Positions 16,667 to 25,499 of a DNA stretch of 64,000 nt are shown one piece after another (position 1 is the stretch's first letter; each line of letters opens with the position of its first letter). Location of the stretch: contig NZ_QLMI01000008.1 in the NCBI RefSeq assembly GCF_003259835.1, forward strand, positions 62,001-126,000, given 5' to 3'. The stretch comes from Flavobacterium aquaticum (lineage in GTDB: Bacteria > Bacteroidota > Bacteroidia > Flavobacteriales > Flavobacteriaceae). Below the pieces are notes generated by a model that saw nothing but the letters and a program-made list of their open reading frames with translations, did no database searches and was not told the origin of the DNA. Made by a program: the position numbers and the translations under genes.

Positions 16667-17452
16667 ATGGCAACATATAACAAAAGAGGTTACAAAGCTC
16701 CAAAACCTGAAGAAGCAAAAGTTGAAAATGAGTTTGAAGAAGTAGAAGCAGTTGACGTAAAAGATAGTACTACAGCTGAGGTTTTCAATACTTTAGATGA
16801 GACAGCTTCAAAAACTGAGGATTGGGTAGCAAAAAATCAAAAAGTACTTTTAGGTATTGTAGGTGCAATTGCGATTGGAACTTTAGGATATTTATTATTC
16901 AATAGATTTGTTGTTGAGCCAAAAGAAGAGAAAGCAGCAAACGAAATTTTTCAAGCACAACAATATTTTCAACAAGCAGTTGATGCTACAGAAAAGAATG
17001 ATTCTTTATACAATTTAGCACTTAAAGGTGGGGAAGGTAAATTAGGTTTCTTGGCAATAGCAGATCAATACTCTGGAACTGCAGCTGGAAACTTGGCTAA
17101 CTACCACGCTGGTATGGCTTACTTAAATTTAGGTGATTTTAAAAATGCAATTGCTTATTTGGAGAAATTCAAATCGGACGATGCTATTTTAAAGCCTATC
17201 GCTTTAGGAGCTATAGGAGATGCTTTATCTGAAACAAATAAAGTTGATGATGCTATTTCATACTATAAAAAAGCAGCTGAAGCTTCAGATAACGATTTTA
17301 CTACGCCAAGATATTTGATAAAAGCGGCTCAATTATATTTAACTGCTGGTAAAAAAGCAGAAGCTCACAAATTATTTGTTGAGATTAAAGAAAAATATGA
17401 AACTTCTAAAGAAAGTTTAAATATTGACGCTTTCATTGCAATGACAGAATAA
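16667..17452 (+). CDS. Single-pass membrane protein with periplasmic tetratricopeptide repeats (YfgM-like)
   Basis: 261 aa. An acidic cytoplasmic N-terminus (~1-58), one membrane helix at ~60-79 (VLLGIVGAIAIGTLGYLLF), then TPR-like helical repeats (AGNLANYHAGMAYLNLGDFKNAIAYLEKF and two more). The layout matches YfgM, an ancillary SecYEG/chaperone-network factor, and is conserved in Flavobacteria directly before ribH. It lies 2 bp upstream of ribH on the same strand, so they are one operon. The YfgM role is inferred from topology only. Confidence 0.75.
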   Translation: MATYNKRGYKAPKPEEAKVENEFEEVEAVDVKDSTTAEVFNTLDETASKTEDWVAKNQKVLLGIVGAIAIGTLGYLLFNRFVVEPKEEKAANEIFQAQQYFQQAVDATEKNDSLYNLALKGGEGKLGFLAIADQYSGTAAGNLANYHAGMAYLNLGDFKNAIAYLEKFKSDDAILKPIALGAIGDALSETNKVDDAISYYKKAAEASDNDFTTPRYLIKAAQLYLTAGKKAEAHKLFVEIKEKYETSKESLNIDAFIAMTE

Positions 17453-17454
17453 GA

Positions 17455-17940
17455 ATGGCAACAGAAAATAAAAATTTATCCAATTACGATAAAAACACAA
17501 TCCCAAACGCGAAAGATTTTCGGTTTGGGATTGTTGTTTCAGAATGGAACGAGCAAGTAACAGAAGGTTTGTATAACGGAGCTTTTGCAGCTTTGACAGA
17601 TTGTGGTGCTTTGCCAGAAAACATCATCCGTTGGAACGTGCCAGGAAGTTTTGAATTGATTTTCGGAGCGCGCCAAATGCATGAAAAATTAGAGCTAGAT
17701 GCTGTAATTGTGATTGGTTGTGTGATTAAAGGCGAAACCATGCATTTCGAGTTCGTTTGCGAAGGTGTTACACAAGGGATGAAAGACTTAAATCTTTTAT
17801 ACGATGTACCAACTATTTTTTGTGTGCTAACCGATAATAACATGCAACAGTCATTAGATAGAAGTGGAGGAAAGCACGGAAATAAAGGAGTAGAAGCCGC
17901 TATTGCAGCAATTAAAATGGTTGATTTGAATAGAAAATAA
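17455..17940 (+). CDS. ribH: 6,7-dimethyl-8-ribityllumazine synthase
   Basis: 161 aa. RibH condenses 5-amino-6-ribitylaminouracil with dihydroxybutanone phosphate in riboflavin synthesis and forms icosahedral or pentameric shells. Substrate-binding motifs VSEWNEQVTEGL, WNVPGSFEL, VIGCVIKGETMHFEFV (with the catalytic His) and GGKHGNKG are intact. A hairpin terminator follows 28 bp after the stop. The other riboflavin gene here, ribD, is 40 kb away, so the pathway genes are scattered. Confidence 0.96.
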   Translation: MATENKNLSNYDKNTIPNAKDFRFGIVVSEWNEQVTEGLYNGAFAALTDCGALPENIIRWNVPGSFELIFGARQMHEKLELDAVIVIGCVIKGETMHFEFVCEGVTQGMKDLNLLYDVPTIFCVLTDNNMQQSLDRSGGKHGNKGVEAAIAAIKMVDLNRK

Positions 17941-17968
17941 AAGGATATCCTTTTAAAATCAATATACT

Positions 17969-17996
17969 AAATCCCGATTTTTATCGGGATTTTTTG
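17969..17996 (+). terminator. Rho-independent terminator after ribH
   Basis: AAATCCCGAT (17969-17978) pairs perfectly with ATCGGGATTT (17983-17992) around a TTTT loop, followed by T residues. Confidence 0.9.
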
Positions 17997-18057
17997 TTAA
18001 CAAAAATTTGGAGATTAAACGCGTAAAAATCCTTAAATTTGAAAAAAATAATGCGAC

Positions 18058-18351
18058 ATGATTAAGTTTGGAAAAGGTAGAATGCCAAAGAATAAAAGAT
18101 TTAATTACACGCCTCGTCATTACGAAGGTAAAACGGTTGATAATCCATTTGATTTTGATTCTCCAATACGACGCGATAGAGAAACGGCAAGTTACAACGA
18201 CATGAGGGCGTTATGGAGTGATGCAAGAGATGCTAGTAGAAATAGAAAAAATCGTTCTTTCAATATGCGTGTTATTGTCATTGCCTTAATTTTGGTTTTG
18301 ATCTTTTTCTTTATCATCGATTTTGATTTTTCCATATTTAGAAGAAAATAA
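18058..18351 (+). CDS. Small C-terminally anchored membrane protein of unknown function
   Basis: 97 aa. The first ~68 residues are hydrophilic and strongly basic (KNKRFNYTPRHYEG, RDASRNRKNRS); the C-terminal ~22 are one hydrophobic helix (VIVIALILVLIFFFIIDF) ending in RRK. This suggests a tail-anchored inner membrane protein with a cytoplasmic, possibly nucleic-acid-binding head. Its stop codon overlaps the mutL start by 1 bp (TAATG), so translation is coupled. Homologues precede mutL in Flavobacteria, but I know of no function. Confidence 0.75.
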   Translation: MIKFGKGRMPKNKRFNYTPRHYEGKTVDNPFDFDSPIRRDRETASYNDMRALWSDARDASRNRKNRSFNMRVIVIALILVLIFFFIIDFDFSIFRRK

Positions 18352-20207
18352 TGGCAGCGAGTATTATTCAACTTTTACCCGATCATGTTGCCAATCAAAT
18401 TGCTGCAGGAGAAGTGGTGCAACGTCCAGCTTCTGTAGTTAAAGAGTTGTTGGAAAATGCTGTTGATGCTAAATCAACAGATATCAAATTAATCGTTAAA
18501 GAAGCCGGTAAAACCTTAGTTCAGGTTATCGATAACGGTTTAGGCATGAACACCACCGATGCGCGTTTGTGTTTCGAACGTCATGCTACGTCTAAAATTC
18601 GAAAAGCAGAAGATTTATTTGATTTGCATACCAAAGGTTTTCGTGGGGAAGCATTGGCTTCTATAGCTGCGATTGCGCATGTAGAAATGAAAACCAAACA
18701 AGACCAAGAAGAGTTAGGTAATCACATTGTAATCGAAGGAAGTAAATTGGTTACACAAGATGTCGCAGTTTTGCCAAAAGGAACTTCATTTGCGGTTAAG
18801 AATTTGTTTTTCAATATTCCGGCCAGAAGAAATTTCTTGAAATCGGAAACGGTAGAATTTCGTCATGTGATGGATGAATTCCAACGTGTAGCGATGGCGC
18901 ATCCTTCGATTTCGTTTACGTTGATTCATAACGGAAGTGAATTGTATAATTTGCCAAGTTCTAATTATCGTCAACGCATCGTAAATATTTTTGGTGGAAA
19001 AACCAATGAAAAATTAGTTCCAGTTTCTGAAGAAACGGAGTTAATCAATATCACAGGATTTGTTGGAAAACCAGAATTCGCTAAAAAGAGTAGAGGCGAA
19101 CAGTTTTTCTTTGTAAACGATAGATATATCAAAAGTGCGTATTTGCATCATGCGATTATGAGTGCTTATGAAGGTTTACTAAAAGAAGGCAATCAACCAA
19201 GTTATTTCTTGTATTTGCAAGTGCCACCTCACACAATTGATATCAACATCCATCCAACTAAAACCGAAATTAAGTTTGACGATGAACATTCGTTATATGC
19301 AATTTTACGTTCGGCTGTAAAACATAGTTTAGGGCAGTTTAATGTGGCGCCGGTTTTAGATTTTGAGCGTGATTCCAATTTAGACACGCCTTATCAATAC
19401 AAAGATAAAGAAGCTGATTTTCCTACAATTCAAGTCGATTCTAGTTTCAATCCATTTGCTAATGATAAACCAGCGGCTAAATCGCTTTCTTCTTTTGGAA
19501 GTTATAAAAAAGAAACTTCAACGGCAAATTGGGAAAGTTTATACGTTGGATTAAAGCAGGATACGCAAGAATTAGAGCAATTTTCGTTTGAAAGCGAAGA
19601 AGTAACTGGAAAATTATTTGATGATGAGGTTGAGGAAACAAAATCTTCTTCGACGTATCAAATTCAAAAGAAATATATTATTAGCGCCATAAAATCGGGT
19701 ATGTTGGTCATTAATCAGCAACGTGCACACGAGCGTATTTTGTATGAACAATTTCTGACAAATATTACGGTTCAGAAAGCTTCGAGCCAACAATTGTTGT
19801 TTCCTTTGGAATTGTATTTTTCTTCGGAAGAAACGGTTTTGATAAACGAATTGCAATCGTCTTTAGAAAATACTGGATTTGTTTTTGATGCTTTTAATGC
19901 AGATTCAGTTCAAATTTCTGGATTGCCAATTGGTATGCCAGAAAGCGAAGTTTCGATTGTTTTAGAAGAATTAATTAGTAATCTACAAAACGAAATTCCA
20001 GAAAGTAGTTTTTCACAAAGCGATAGTATTGCCAAATCGATGGCAAAAAGCATGGCTGTGAAAACAGGAACGTATTTGACGGTGAAGGAACAAGAAAATT
20101 TAGTAAATTCGTTATTTGCGTGTAAAGATCCTAATGTTTCTCCATTTCAAAAACCCACATTTATTACCTTAACGGTAGAAGATTTAGATAAAAGATTTGC
20201 CTTATGA
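18351..20207 (+). CDS. mutL: DNA mismatch repair protein MutL
   Basis: 618 aa. The GHKL ATPase is complete: ELLENAVDAKSTDIK, DNGLGM, and KGFRGEALASIAAIA. The transducer domain runs to ~330 and is followed by an acidic linker and a dimerisation domain. The endonuclease motifs are all altered: the DQHA(x)2E motif reads NQQRAHE (from Asn455), the ACK/R motif reads KSMAVKTG and the C-P-H/N-G-R-P motif reads SPFQKPT (from Ser597). So nicking activity is doubtful although ATPase and matchmaker roles should remain. It starts on the stop codon of the small membrane gene and its stop overlaps the rhomboid start by 4 bp. Confidence 0.93.
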   Translation: MAASIIQLLPDHVANQIAAGEVVQRPASVVKELLENAVDAKSTDIKLIVKEAGKTLVQVIDNGLGMNTTDARLCFERHATSKIRKAEDLFDLHTKGFRGEALASIAAIAHVEMKTKQDQEELGNHIVIEGSKLVTQDVAVLPKGTSFAVKNLFFNIPARRNFLKSETVEFRHVMDEFQRVAMAHPSISFTLIHNGSELYNLPSSNYRQRIVNIFGGKTNEKLVPVSEETELINITGFVGKPEFAKKSRGEQFFFVNDRYIKSAYLHHAIMSAYEGLLKEGNQPSYFLYLQVPPHTIDINIHPTKTEIKFDDEHSLYAILRSAVKHSLGQFNVAPVLDFERDSNLDTPYQYKDKEADFPTIQVDSSFNPFANDKPAAKSLSSFGSYKKETSTANWESLYVGLKQDTQELEQFSFESEEVTGKLFDDEVEETKSSSTYQIQKKYIISAIKSGMLVINQQRAHERILYEQFLTNITVQKASSQQLLFPLELYFSSEETVLINELQSSLENTGFVFDAFNADSVQISGLPIGMPESEVSIVLEELISNLQNEIPESSFSQSDSIAKSMAKSMAVKTGTYLTVKEQENLVNSLFACKDPNVSPFQKPTFITLTVEDLDKRFAL

Positions 20208-20953
20208 TGAATAATATGACCGACACCGTAAAACAGTTATTAATTATTAACGTTTTATTTTTTATAGGAAGTTATTTTGTGCCACAAGCTAATGAATTAT
20301 TGTCGCTTCATTATTTTGAAAGTGATGGCTTTAAATTTTGGCAACCTATAACGCATATGTTTATGCACGGAAGTCCTATGCATATTTTCTTTAATATGTT
20401 TGCGTTGATTTCTTTTGGAAGCGCATTGGAGCATTTTTGGGGCGCTAAAAAGTTTTTATTCTTTTATCTTTCTTGTGGATTGGGAGCTGCTTTAATTCAT
20501 TCTGGAGTTAATTATTACCACTTTCACGACGCTCAAAATTTCTTACTGCAAAGTGGTGTTTCTATTGTAGATATTAAAACTTTATTAAATGGAGGAAGTG
20601 TAAATATTAATGCTTCTGATACGGCTTTGCTTCAAAACTATGTAAATCAAATGGGTGATGCATACAACACACCTGCTGTTGGAGCCTCTGGAGCAATTTA
20701 CGGATTATTAGTGGCTTTTGCTTTTATGTTTCCAAATGCCGAGTTGATGATGATGTTTATTCCCGTTCCTATTAGAGCTAAATATTTTGTGCCTGTAATT
20801 GTTTTGTTAGATTTGTTTTCAGGTGTTACAGGTTTTAGTCTTTTTGGTGGAAATATAGCCCATTTTGCTCACGTTGGTGGTGCTTTAATAGGTTTTATAA
20901 TGATGTGGTATTGGAAGAAAAATCAGTTTGATAAAAACCGTTGGGATAGGTAA
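20204..20953 (+). CDS. Rhomboid family intramembrane serine protease (first of a tandem pair)
   Basis: 249 aa, six predicted membrane helices. The oxyanion region HGSPMHIFFNMFAL (HxxxxHxxxN), the serine motif VGASGAIYG and the catalytic histidine in AHFAHVGGALIGF are in the right order. A polar loop of about 45 residues, rich in N and Q, separates helix 3 from the serine helix. It should cleave single-pass membrane proteins within the lipid bilayer; the substrate is unknown. The ATGA overlap with mutL makes the two translationally coupled. Confidence 0.92.
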   Translation: MMNNMTDTVKQLLIINVLFFIGSYFVPQANELLSLHYFESDGFKFWQPITHMFMHGSPMHIFFNMFALISFGSALEHFWGAKKFLFFYLSCGLGAALIHSGVNYYHFHDAQNFLLQSGVSIVDIKTLLNGGSVNINASDTALLQNYVNQMGDAYNTPAVGASGAIYGLLVAFAFMFPNAELMMMFIPVPIRAKYFVPVIVLLDLFSGVTGFSLFGGNIAHFAHVGGALIGFIMMWYWKKNQFDKNRWDR

Positions 20954-20983
20954 GAGTATTCAGAAATCAGTGCTCAGTTTGTC

Positions 20984-21004
20984 ATGCTGAACTCGTTTCA
21001 GCAT
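20984..21004. repeat. ATGCTGAA...TTCAGCAT hairpin element
   Basis: ATGCTGAA (20984-20991) and TTCAGCAT (20997-21004) form a perfect 8-bp stem around a 5-nt loop. There is no T-run, so it is not a standard terminator. Similar hairpin words recur between genes in flavobacterial genomes as far as I know. Confidence 0.6.
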
Positions 21005-21019
21005 CTTCATTTGGTTTTA

Positions 21020-21097
21020 TTATTACACAGAGATTCACAGAGTTCATTTATTTTTAATTCTGTTGATTTGAGATACATGGAGACGTTTTACTTTTTT
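21020..21097 (-). repeat. Interspersed repeat A, copy 2 (78 bp, inverted relative to copy 1)
   Basis: Its ends are exact reverse complements of the ends of 3368-3445: 24 nt at 21020-21043 and 18 nt at 21080-21097. It lies between the two rhomboid genes. Confidence 0.85.
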
Positions 21098-21102
21098 GAG
21101 TA

Positions 21103-21130
21103 TTGAACTTGAATTTGTACTTGAACTTGA
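21103..21130. repeat. ACTTGA short tandem repeat upstream of the second rhomboid gene
   Basis: TTGAACTTGAATTTGTACTT and the next ACTTGA unit form a degenerate hexamer array ending 10 bp before the ATG. Read through, it would encode a false N-terminal extension of the rhomboid (IELEFVLELENL). Confidence 0.65.
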
Positions 21131-21140
21131 AAATTTAAAT

Positions 21141-21998
21141 ATGAACATTTTAGACGATTTAAAACTACAATACAAAACAGGAGGGATGGTGCAAAAGTTA
21201 ATCTTTTGGAACATTGGTTTCTTCTTGTTTTCGTTGGTGTTTTTTTATAGTTTTTCTGTTGGGAAATTCCAAATTCCCACATGGATTGCTTTGTCTTCTG
21301 ATTTAAGTACTTTCATTAGAACACCTTGGACATTAATCTTATTTAACTTCTTTCACGCTGGATTTTTGCATTTGATTTTTAATTTGATGGTGCTACATTT
21401 TTCTGGACGTTTATTCAATACTTATTTTACAGATAAGCAATTGTTAGGTGTTTATGTTTTAGGTGGCATTTTCTCTGGAATCACATTCGTTCTTTCGTAT
21501 GTTTTTATTGGGAAAGCAGGTTTGTTAGTCGGAGCAAGTGGTGCTATTATGGCCATTTTAATTGCCGCAGCAACGTATGCGCCTTTTATGTTGTTACGTA
21601 TTCCGTTAATTGGTATTGTGAAGCTTTGGCACGTGGCTTTTGTTATTTTGTTAGTAGACTTAATTCAAATGCCATTACATAATACAGGCGGACATTTAGC
21701 GCATTTAGGTGGAGCTTTATTCGGATTTATCTACATTAAATTATTGCAATCAGGTAAAGATATTACAAAGCCTTTTTCAGCTGTATTAGATGGTTTTGCA
21801 AATCTTTTCAAACCTAAAAAGAAAACCCCATTTAAAAAAGTACATCGCAATACAACAAAAAAAGGCGTAAATTCGTTTCAAGATAATAAAGATATGACTC
21901 AAAAGCAGATTGATGATATTTTAGATAAAATTAGTAAATCGGGCTATGATAGTTTAACAAAAGAAGAAAAGGAATTCCTATTTAAAGCAGGAAAATAA
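21141..21998 (+). CDS. Rhomboid family intramembrane serine protease (second of the pair)
   Basis: 285 aa from the ATG at 21141; the open frame extends to TTG 21096 but only by translating a tandem repeat. Six membrane helices with FHAGFLHLIFNLMVL, the serine motif VGASGAIMAIL and the histidine motif GGHLAHLGGALFGF. After the membrane core, ~75 cytoplasmic residues form a basic linker (KPKKKTPFKKVHRNTTKKG) and a short helical tail (ILDKISKSGYDSLTKEEKEFLF), a cap found on many Bacteroidota rhomboids. It is 3 bp upstream of the EEP family gene. Confidence 0.92.
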   Translation: MNILDDLKLQYKTGGMVQKLIFWNIGFFLFSLVFFYSFSVGKFQIPTWIALSSDLSTFIRTPWTLILFNFFHAGFLHLIFNLMVLHFSGRLFNTYFTDKQLLGVYVLGGIFSGITFVLSYVFIGKAGLLVGASGAIMAILIAAATYAPFMLLRIPLIGIVKLWHVAFVILLVDLIQMPLHNTGGHLAHLGGALFGFIYIKLLQSGKDITKPFSAVLDGFANLFKPKKKTPFKKVHRNTTKKGVNSFQDNKDMTQKQIDDILDKISKSGYDSLTKEEKEFLFKAGK

Positions 21999-22001
21999 TA
22001 C

Positions 22002-23042
22002 ATGCAAAAGCAAAGTTGGTTAAGCAAATTAATGTTTTTTCTTAATATAGTTTTAGCTGTAGTAACTTTTGTTGCTTATACGTTGCCTTTTTTAGCGCCA
22101 AAAGTTTTTCCGTTTTTGAGTGTTTTAACATTAGGATTACCTGTTTTTTTATTCCTTAATTTTTTCTTTTTTGTGTATTGGTTGCTTCAGTTAAAGCGTT
22201 ATATGTTGCTTTCTGGATTTGTTTTGTTATTAGGAATTACGTTTGTAAATCGATTTTATAAATTTTCTGAAACCAATATTCCAGCTGAAAATTCCGATTT
22301 TAAATTGATGAGTTACAACGTTAGATTGTTCAATTTATATGAATGGTTGCCTAATAAAGATGTGCCTGAACAAATTTCGAAATTCATAGTGGAAGAACAG
22401 CCTGATATTTTGTGTTTGCAAGAGTTTTCTCCAAACGAATTGGTTTCTAAATCGTTCAACTTTAAATACAATTTTACAAAGTTGTATGGTGGAAAAAATA
22501 AATACGGACAAGCCATTTATTCTAATTTTAAAATAATTGACGAAGGAGAAATTGAATTTCCAAATTCGAGTAACAATGTCATTTTTGCTGATATTGTAAA
22601 AGGTAAAGACACCATTCGTGTGTACAGTATGCATTTACAATCCATAAAAATCAGTACGGATATTCACGAAAAAATTGATGAGGAAAAGTCAAAGTTTATT
22701 TTCAAACGTTTAAGCGAAGCTTTTACTGTGCAACAACAACAAGCGGAATTGATTAAAAAACATTTTGAAGATTGTAAGTTTTCAAAAATTATTTGTGGTG
22801 ATTTGAATAATAGTGCTTTTTCTTACGTGTACCGAACTATTAAAGGCGATATGAAAGATGCTTTTGAACAAGCTGGAACTGGTTTTGGTAAATCGTACAA
22901 TTACAAATATTATCCGGCTCGAATTGATTATGTTTTTGTGGAAGAAAACATTGAAGTAAAAGAATTCAAATCAATTGAAACTTTTCAACAAAGTGATCAT
23001 TTTCCACAAATTACACGTTTGAAAATCGATGAAAAAGAATAA
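22002..23042 (+). CDS. Membrane-anchored endonuclease/exonuclease/phosphatase family protein
   Basis: 346 aa. Three N-terminal membrane helices (~10-95) precede an EEP domain: LMSYNVRLF, DILCLQEF (metal-binding Glu), YSMHLQS, IICGDLNNSAF and QSDHFPQI with the catalytic Asp-His. The active site is complete, so it should hydrolyse phosphodiesters or phosphomonoesters, probably outside the cytoplasmic membrane. The substrate could be nucleic acid or a phospholipid or inositol headgroup. It lies in one transcription unit with the upstream rhomboid and converges on wbqC with 2 bp between. Confidence 0.87.
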   Translation: MQKQSWLSKLMFFLNIVLAVVTFVAYTLPFLAPKVFPFLSVLTLGLPVFLFLNFFFFVYWLLQLKRYMLLSGFVLLLGITFVNRFYKFSETNIPAENSDFKLMSYNVRLFNLYEWLPNKDVPEQISKFIVEEQPDILCLQEFSPNELVSKSFNFKYNFTKLYGGKNKYGQAIYSNFKIIDEGEIEFPNSSNNVIFADIVKGKDTIRVYSMHLQSIKISTDIHEKIDEEKSKFIFKRLSEAFTVQQQQAELIKKHFEDCKFSKIICGDLNNSAFSYVYRTIKGDMKDAFEQAGTGFGKSYNYKYYPARIDYVFVEENIEVKEFKSIETFQQSDHFPQITRLKIDEKE

Positions 23043-23044
23043 TA

Positions 23045-23659
23045 CTAAATTTGTTGGTTCTTCAAATAATCAACAGCGTATCTTCCTTCGTTAAAAAGTA
23101 AATCTAAAATACTTAAATTATTGATAAAACCATGTTTCTCATTGAAAACTTGTGTGTATTCTTCTAATTGTGTAGTGTCTTTTTTTCCGTTTACTAAATG
23201 TCTGAAATCGTTATAATCAGGAACTTCATGGAAGAATTCGGTAGTTTTTTGAGGTTGTATATTAATTCCCAATAAATCGTTTACCAATTGAAAAACTTCT
23301 AAATTCAAATCCATTAAAAACTCGTGTTTCTTTTCAAATAATGGACGAAAATCATCTTCAAAATATTCAAAGAAAGGTGAAGTTCTGTAAGCCGCTTCTA
23401 GTGATTTAAAATGATTTTTTTGCCATCCAAAATCATTTTCAATGCGAACATCTTTATACTTTTGATGTTTTTCAATAGCATGTTTTACAGGGATATTCAA
23501 TAATTGAACTCCGTTTGGACTATAAATATACATCCTGTTTCTGTTGGTTTGCTTTTGAAAATTATCTTCCATTTCAAATGTAACCGAATCTGCTTGAAGC
23601 ATCGCTACATAATGACTAATTGATGGGAAATAAGTTGGATGTATAAGAATGTTGTTCAT
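23045..23659 (-). CDS. WbqC-like protein
   Basis: 204 aa. The family signature is visible: HPTYFPSISHYVAML near the N-terminus, RNRMYIYSPNGVQLLNIPV, and FGWQKNHFKSLEAAYRTSPFF. Founding members sit in polysaccharide loci and related proteins have been proposed to act in amino-sugar modification; the exact reaction is not established. Here it is the last gene of the parAB-dapB-lepB run, 88 bp after lepB, an arrangement that is conserved in Flavobacteria. Confidence 0.85.
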   Translation of the reverse strand: MNNILIHPTYFPSISHYVAMLQADSVTFEMEDNFQKQTNRNRMYIYSPNGVQLLNIPVKHAIEKHQKYKDVRIENDFGWQKNHFKSLEAAYRTSPFFEYFEDDFRPLFEKKHEFLMDLNLEVFQLVNDLLGINIQPQKTTEFFHEVPDYNDFRHLVNGKKDTTQLEEYTQVFNEKHGFINNLSILDLLFNEGRYAVDYLKNQQI

Positions 23660-23747
23660 GATAAAATATTGTTTTTAAAAACACGAATTTCACTAATTAG
23701 CACGAATTAATTTGTGATAATTAGTGAAATTTATGTTTGAAATATAA

Positions 23748-25463
23748 TTAAGCTTCTTCTTTCTTTTTCTTCTTTTTTCTGAAGTAATCAAAAGCAAAAT
23801 ATCCAGCTAAAGCGATTAAAAAATATTGGAAATACGATTTTGGTTGGCCATCTCCACTAACAGTAGTGAATAATCTATCCCAACGGAAGCTCCAGTTTTT
23901 AAGACCATCGTTGATACCATCGATACTCATCCAAATGAAAATTGGTTTTCCAACAATGTGATCAGCCGGAACAAATCCCCAATAACGCGAATCTAATGAG
24001 TTGTGACGGTTGTCTCCCATCATCCAATAGTAATCTTGTTTAAAAGTGTAAGAAGTGGCAACCTGATCGTTGATACGGATTTCATCTCCGTTTACTTTTA
24101 AGTCATTTCCTTCATATTCGCCAATTATTTTTTTATAAAGCGGTAAATTTTCTTTGTTTAAGGCTACTGTTTTTCCTGCTTCAGGTATGTAAATTGGTCC
24201 CATATTATCTCGGTTCCAATTGTTTTTTACTGAAGGTTTTCCATCTTGAATGTCAGTAAAAATACCATCTTCACTTGTTTTACTAATTTGACGTTTTACA
24301 GAACTAATTCTACTATCTGATTTAAGTTTTTCGTATTTTTCAGCTGTTAAGTTTCCATAAAAATAACTTGGAGAAATCATCAAACCTAATTTGTTGTAAA
24401 TATCTTGATCTATCTGACCTGTTACAGCTGTAGTTAAGGTGTCTCTTGCTATTTCTTCAAATGCATATCTGCTGATTAGCTCATTTTTGAATTCAGGTTT
24501 GTCCCAAATTTCATTTTTAATTTCAAATAACGGATAGCCTTCTGTAATTTGATAGAAGTTTTTTATTTCATCTGCATTTATATTATTTGTTTTAATCAAA
24601 TAAAAATACTGAGGTTTAGCTCTTTCAGGAAGAATCGATTCTTTTCCATTAATAAAAATGATACCATCTCTAATCTCAAAATTATCACCAGGAATAGCGG
24701 TACAACGTTTTACGTAGTTGGTTTTTTTGTCGATTGGTTTGTCATATCTTTTATCAGCGGCTTTGTACATGTGAAACAATGTGTCAGCAGGCCAGTTGAA
24801 AACCACAATGTCATTACGCTCAATTTTTTGTAATGCAGGAAATCGAAAATAGGGTAACGAAGGTTTTGCTAAATATGATTTTACTTTTACAACAGGTAAA
24901 GTATCGTGAACCATTGGCGCAGCAATAGGTGTCATTGGTGTTCTTGCTCCGTAATGGAATTTACTCACAAATAAAAAGTCGCCTACTAATAACGATTTTT
25001 CCAATGATGAGGTTGGAATGGTGTAAGGTTGGATGAAATAGGTGTGAACTAAAGTTGCCACAACAATAGCAAACGATAATGAACCCAAAGTATCCATGGT
25101 TTTGTTCGGTGCTTTTAAATCGCGATCAGCATGATATGTTACTTCTTGTGTATAGTTTACATAAGCGATATAAAGTCCTAAGGTAACAACACCTAAAACC
25201 ATGTCTAAGGTTGATTTTTTACCGAAAGTTCTTAAGGTTTCAATCCAAATGATTGGAAATAAAAATAAATTGATAACTGGAATAAAAAGTAGTAAAATCC
25301 AATATTTCGGACGGTTAATAATTTGCATTAAGACTATTCCGTTATACACTGGAACAAATGCTTCCCAAGCTTTTCTATCTGCTTTTACGTATAATTTCCA
25401 AGTTCCAATTCCGTGAATTACTTGAACTAATAGGATAAAGATTAACCAACCTGATATTTCCAT
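23748..25463 (-). CDS. lepB: Signal peptidase I (large Bacteroidota form)
   Basis: 571 aa, about twice the usual length. Three N-terminal helices (1-105) form a DUF5684-like membrane region; a further anchor at ~130-145 precedes the S26 domain. The nucleophile is Ser153 in IPTSSLEKSLLVGD; the general-base lysine is in NYVKRCTAIPGD; the box E motif GDNRHNSLDSRYWG is near 500. The long insertion between the lysine and box E (~290-470) is typical of Bacteroidota enzymes. It removes signal peptides from exported proteins. It ends in a basic tail (RKKKKKKEEA). It lies 36 bp downstream of dapB. Confidence 0.94.
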   Translation of the reverse strand: MEISGWLIFILLVQVIHGIGTWKLYVKADRKAWEAFVPVYNGIVLMQIINRPKYWILLLFIPVINLFLFPIIWIETLRTFGKKSTLDMVLGVVTLGLYIAYVNYTQEVTYHADRDLKAPNKTMDTLGSLSFAIVVATLVHTYFIQPYTIPTSSLEKSLLVGDFLFVSKFHYGARTPMTPIAAPMVHDTLPVVKVKSYLAKPSLPYFRFPALQKIERNDIVVFNWPADTLFHMYKAADKRYDKPIDKKTNYVKRCTAIPGDNFEIRDGIIFINGKESILPERAKPQYFYLIKTNNINADEIKNFYQITEGYPLFEIKNEIWDKPEFKNELISRYAFEEIARDTLTTAVTGQIDQDIYNKLGLMISPSYFYGNLTAEKYEKLKSDSRISSVKRQISKTSEDGIFTDIQDGKPSVKNNWNRDNMGPIYIPEAGKTVALNKENLPLYKKIIGEYEGNDLKVNGDEIRINDQVATSYTFKQDYYWMMGDNRHNSLDSRYWGFVPADHIVGKPIFIWMSIDGINDGLKNWSFRWDRLFTTVSGDGQPKSYFQYFLIALAGYFAFDYFRKKKKKKEEA

Positions 25464-25499
25464 TTTTAATATCGTTTACTTGTTAAATTGTCTAATTGT

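Noticed and set aside
21096..21140. 15-residue N-terminal extension of the second rhomboid gene from TTG 21096
   Set aside because: The sequence is a translated tandem hexamer repeat and the ATG at 21141 gives the normal start of the membrane protein.
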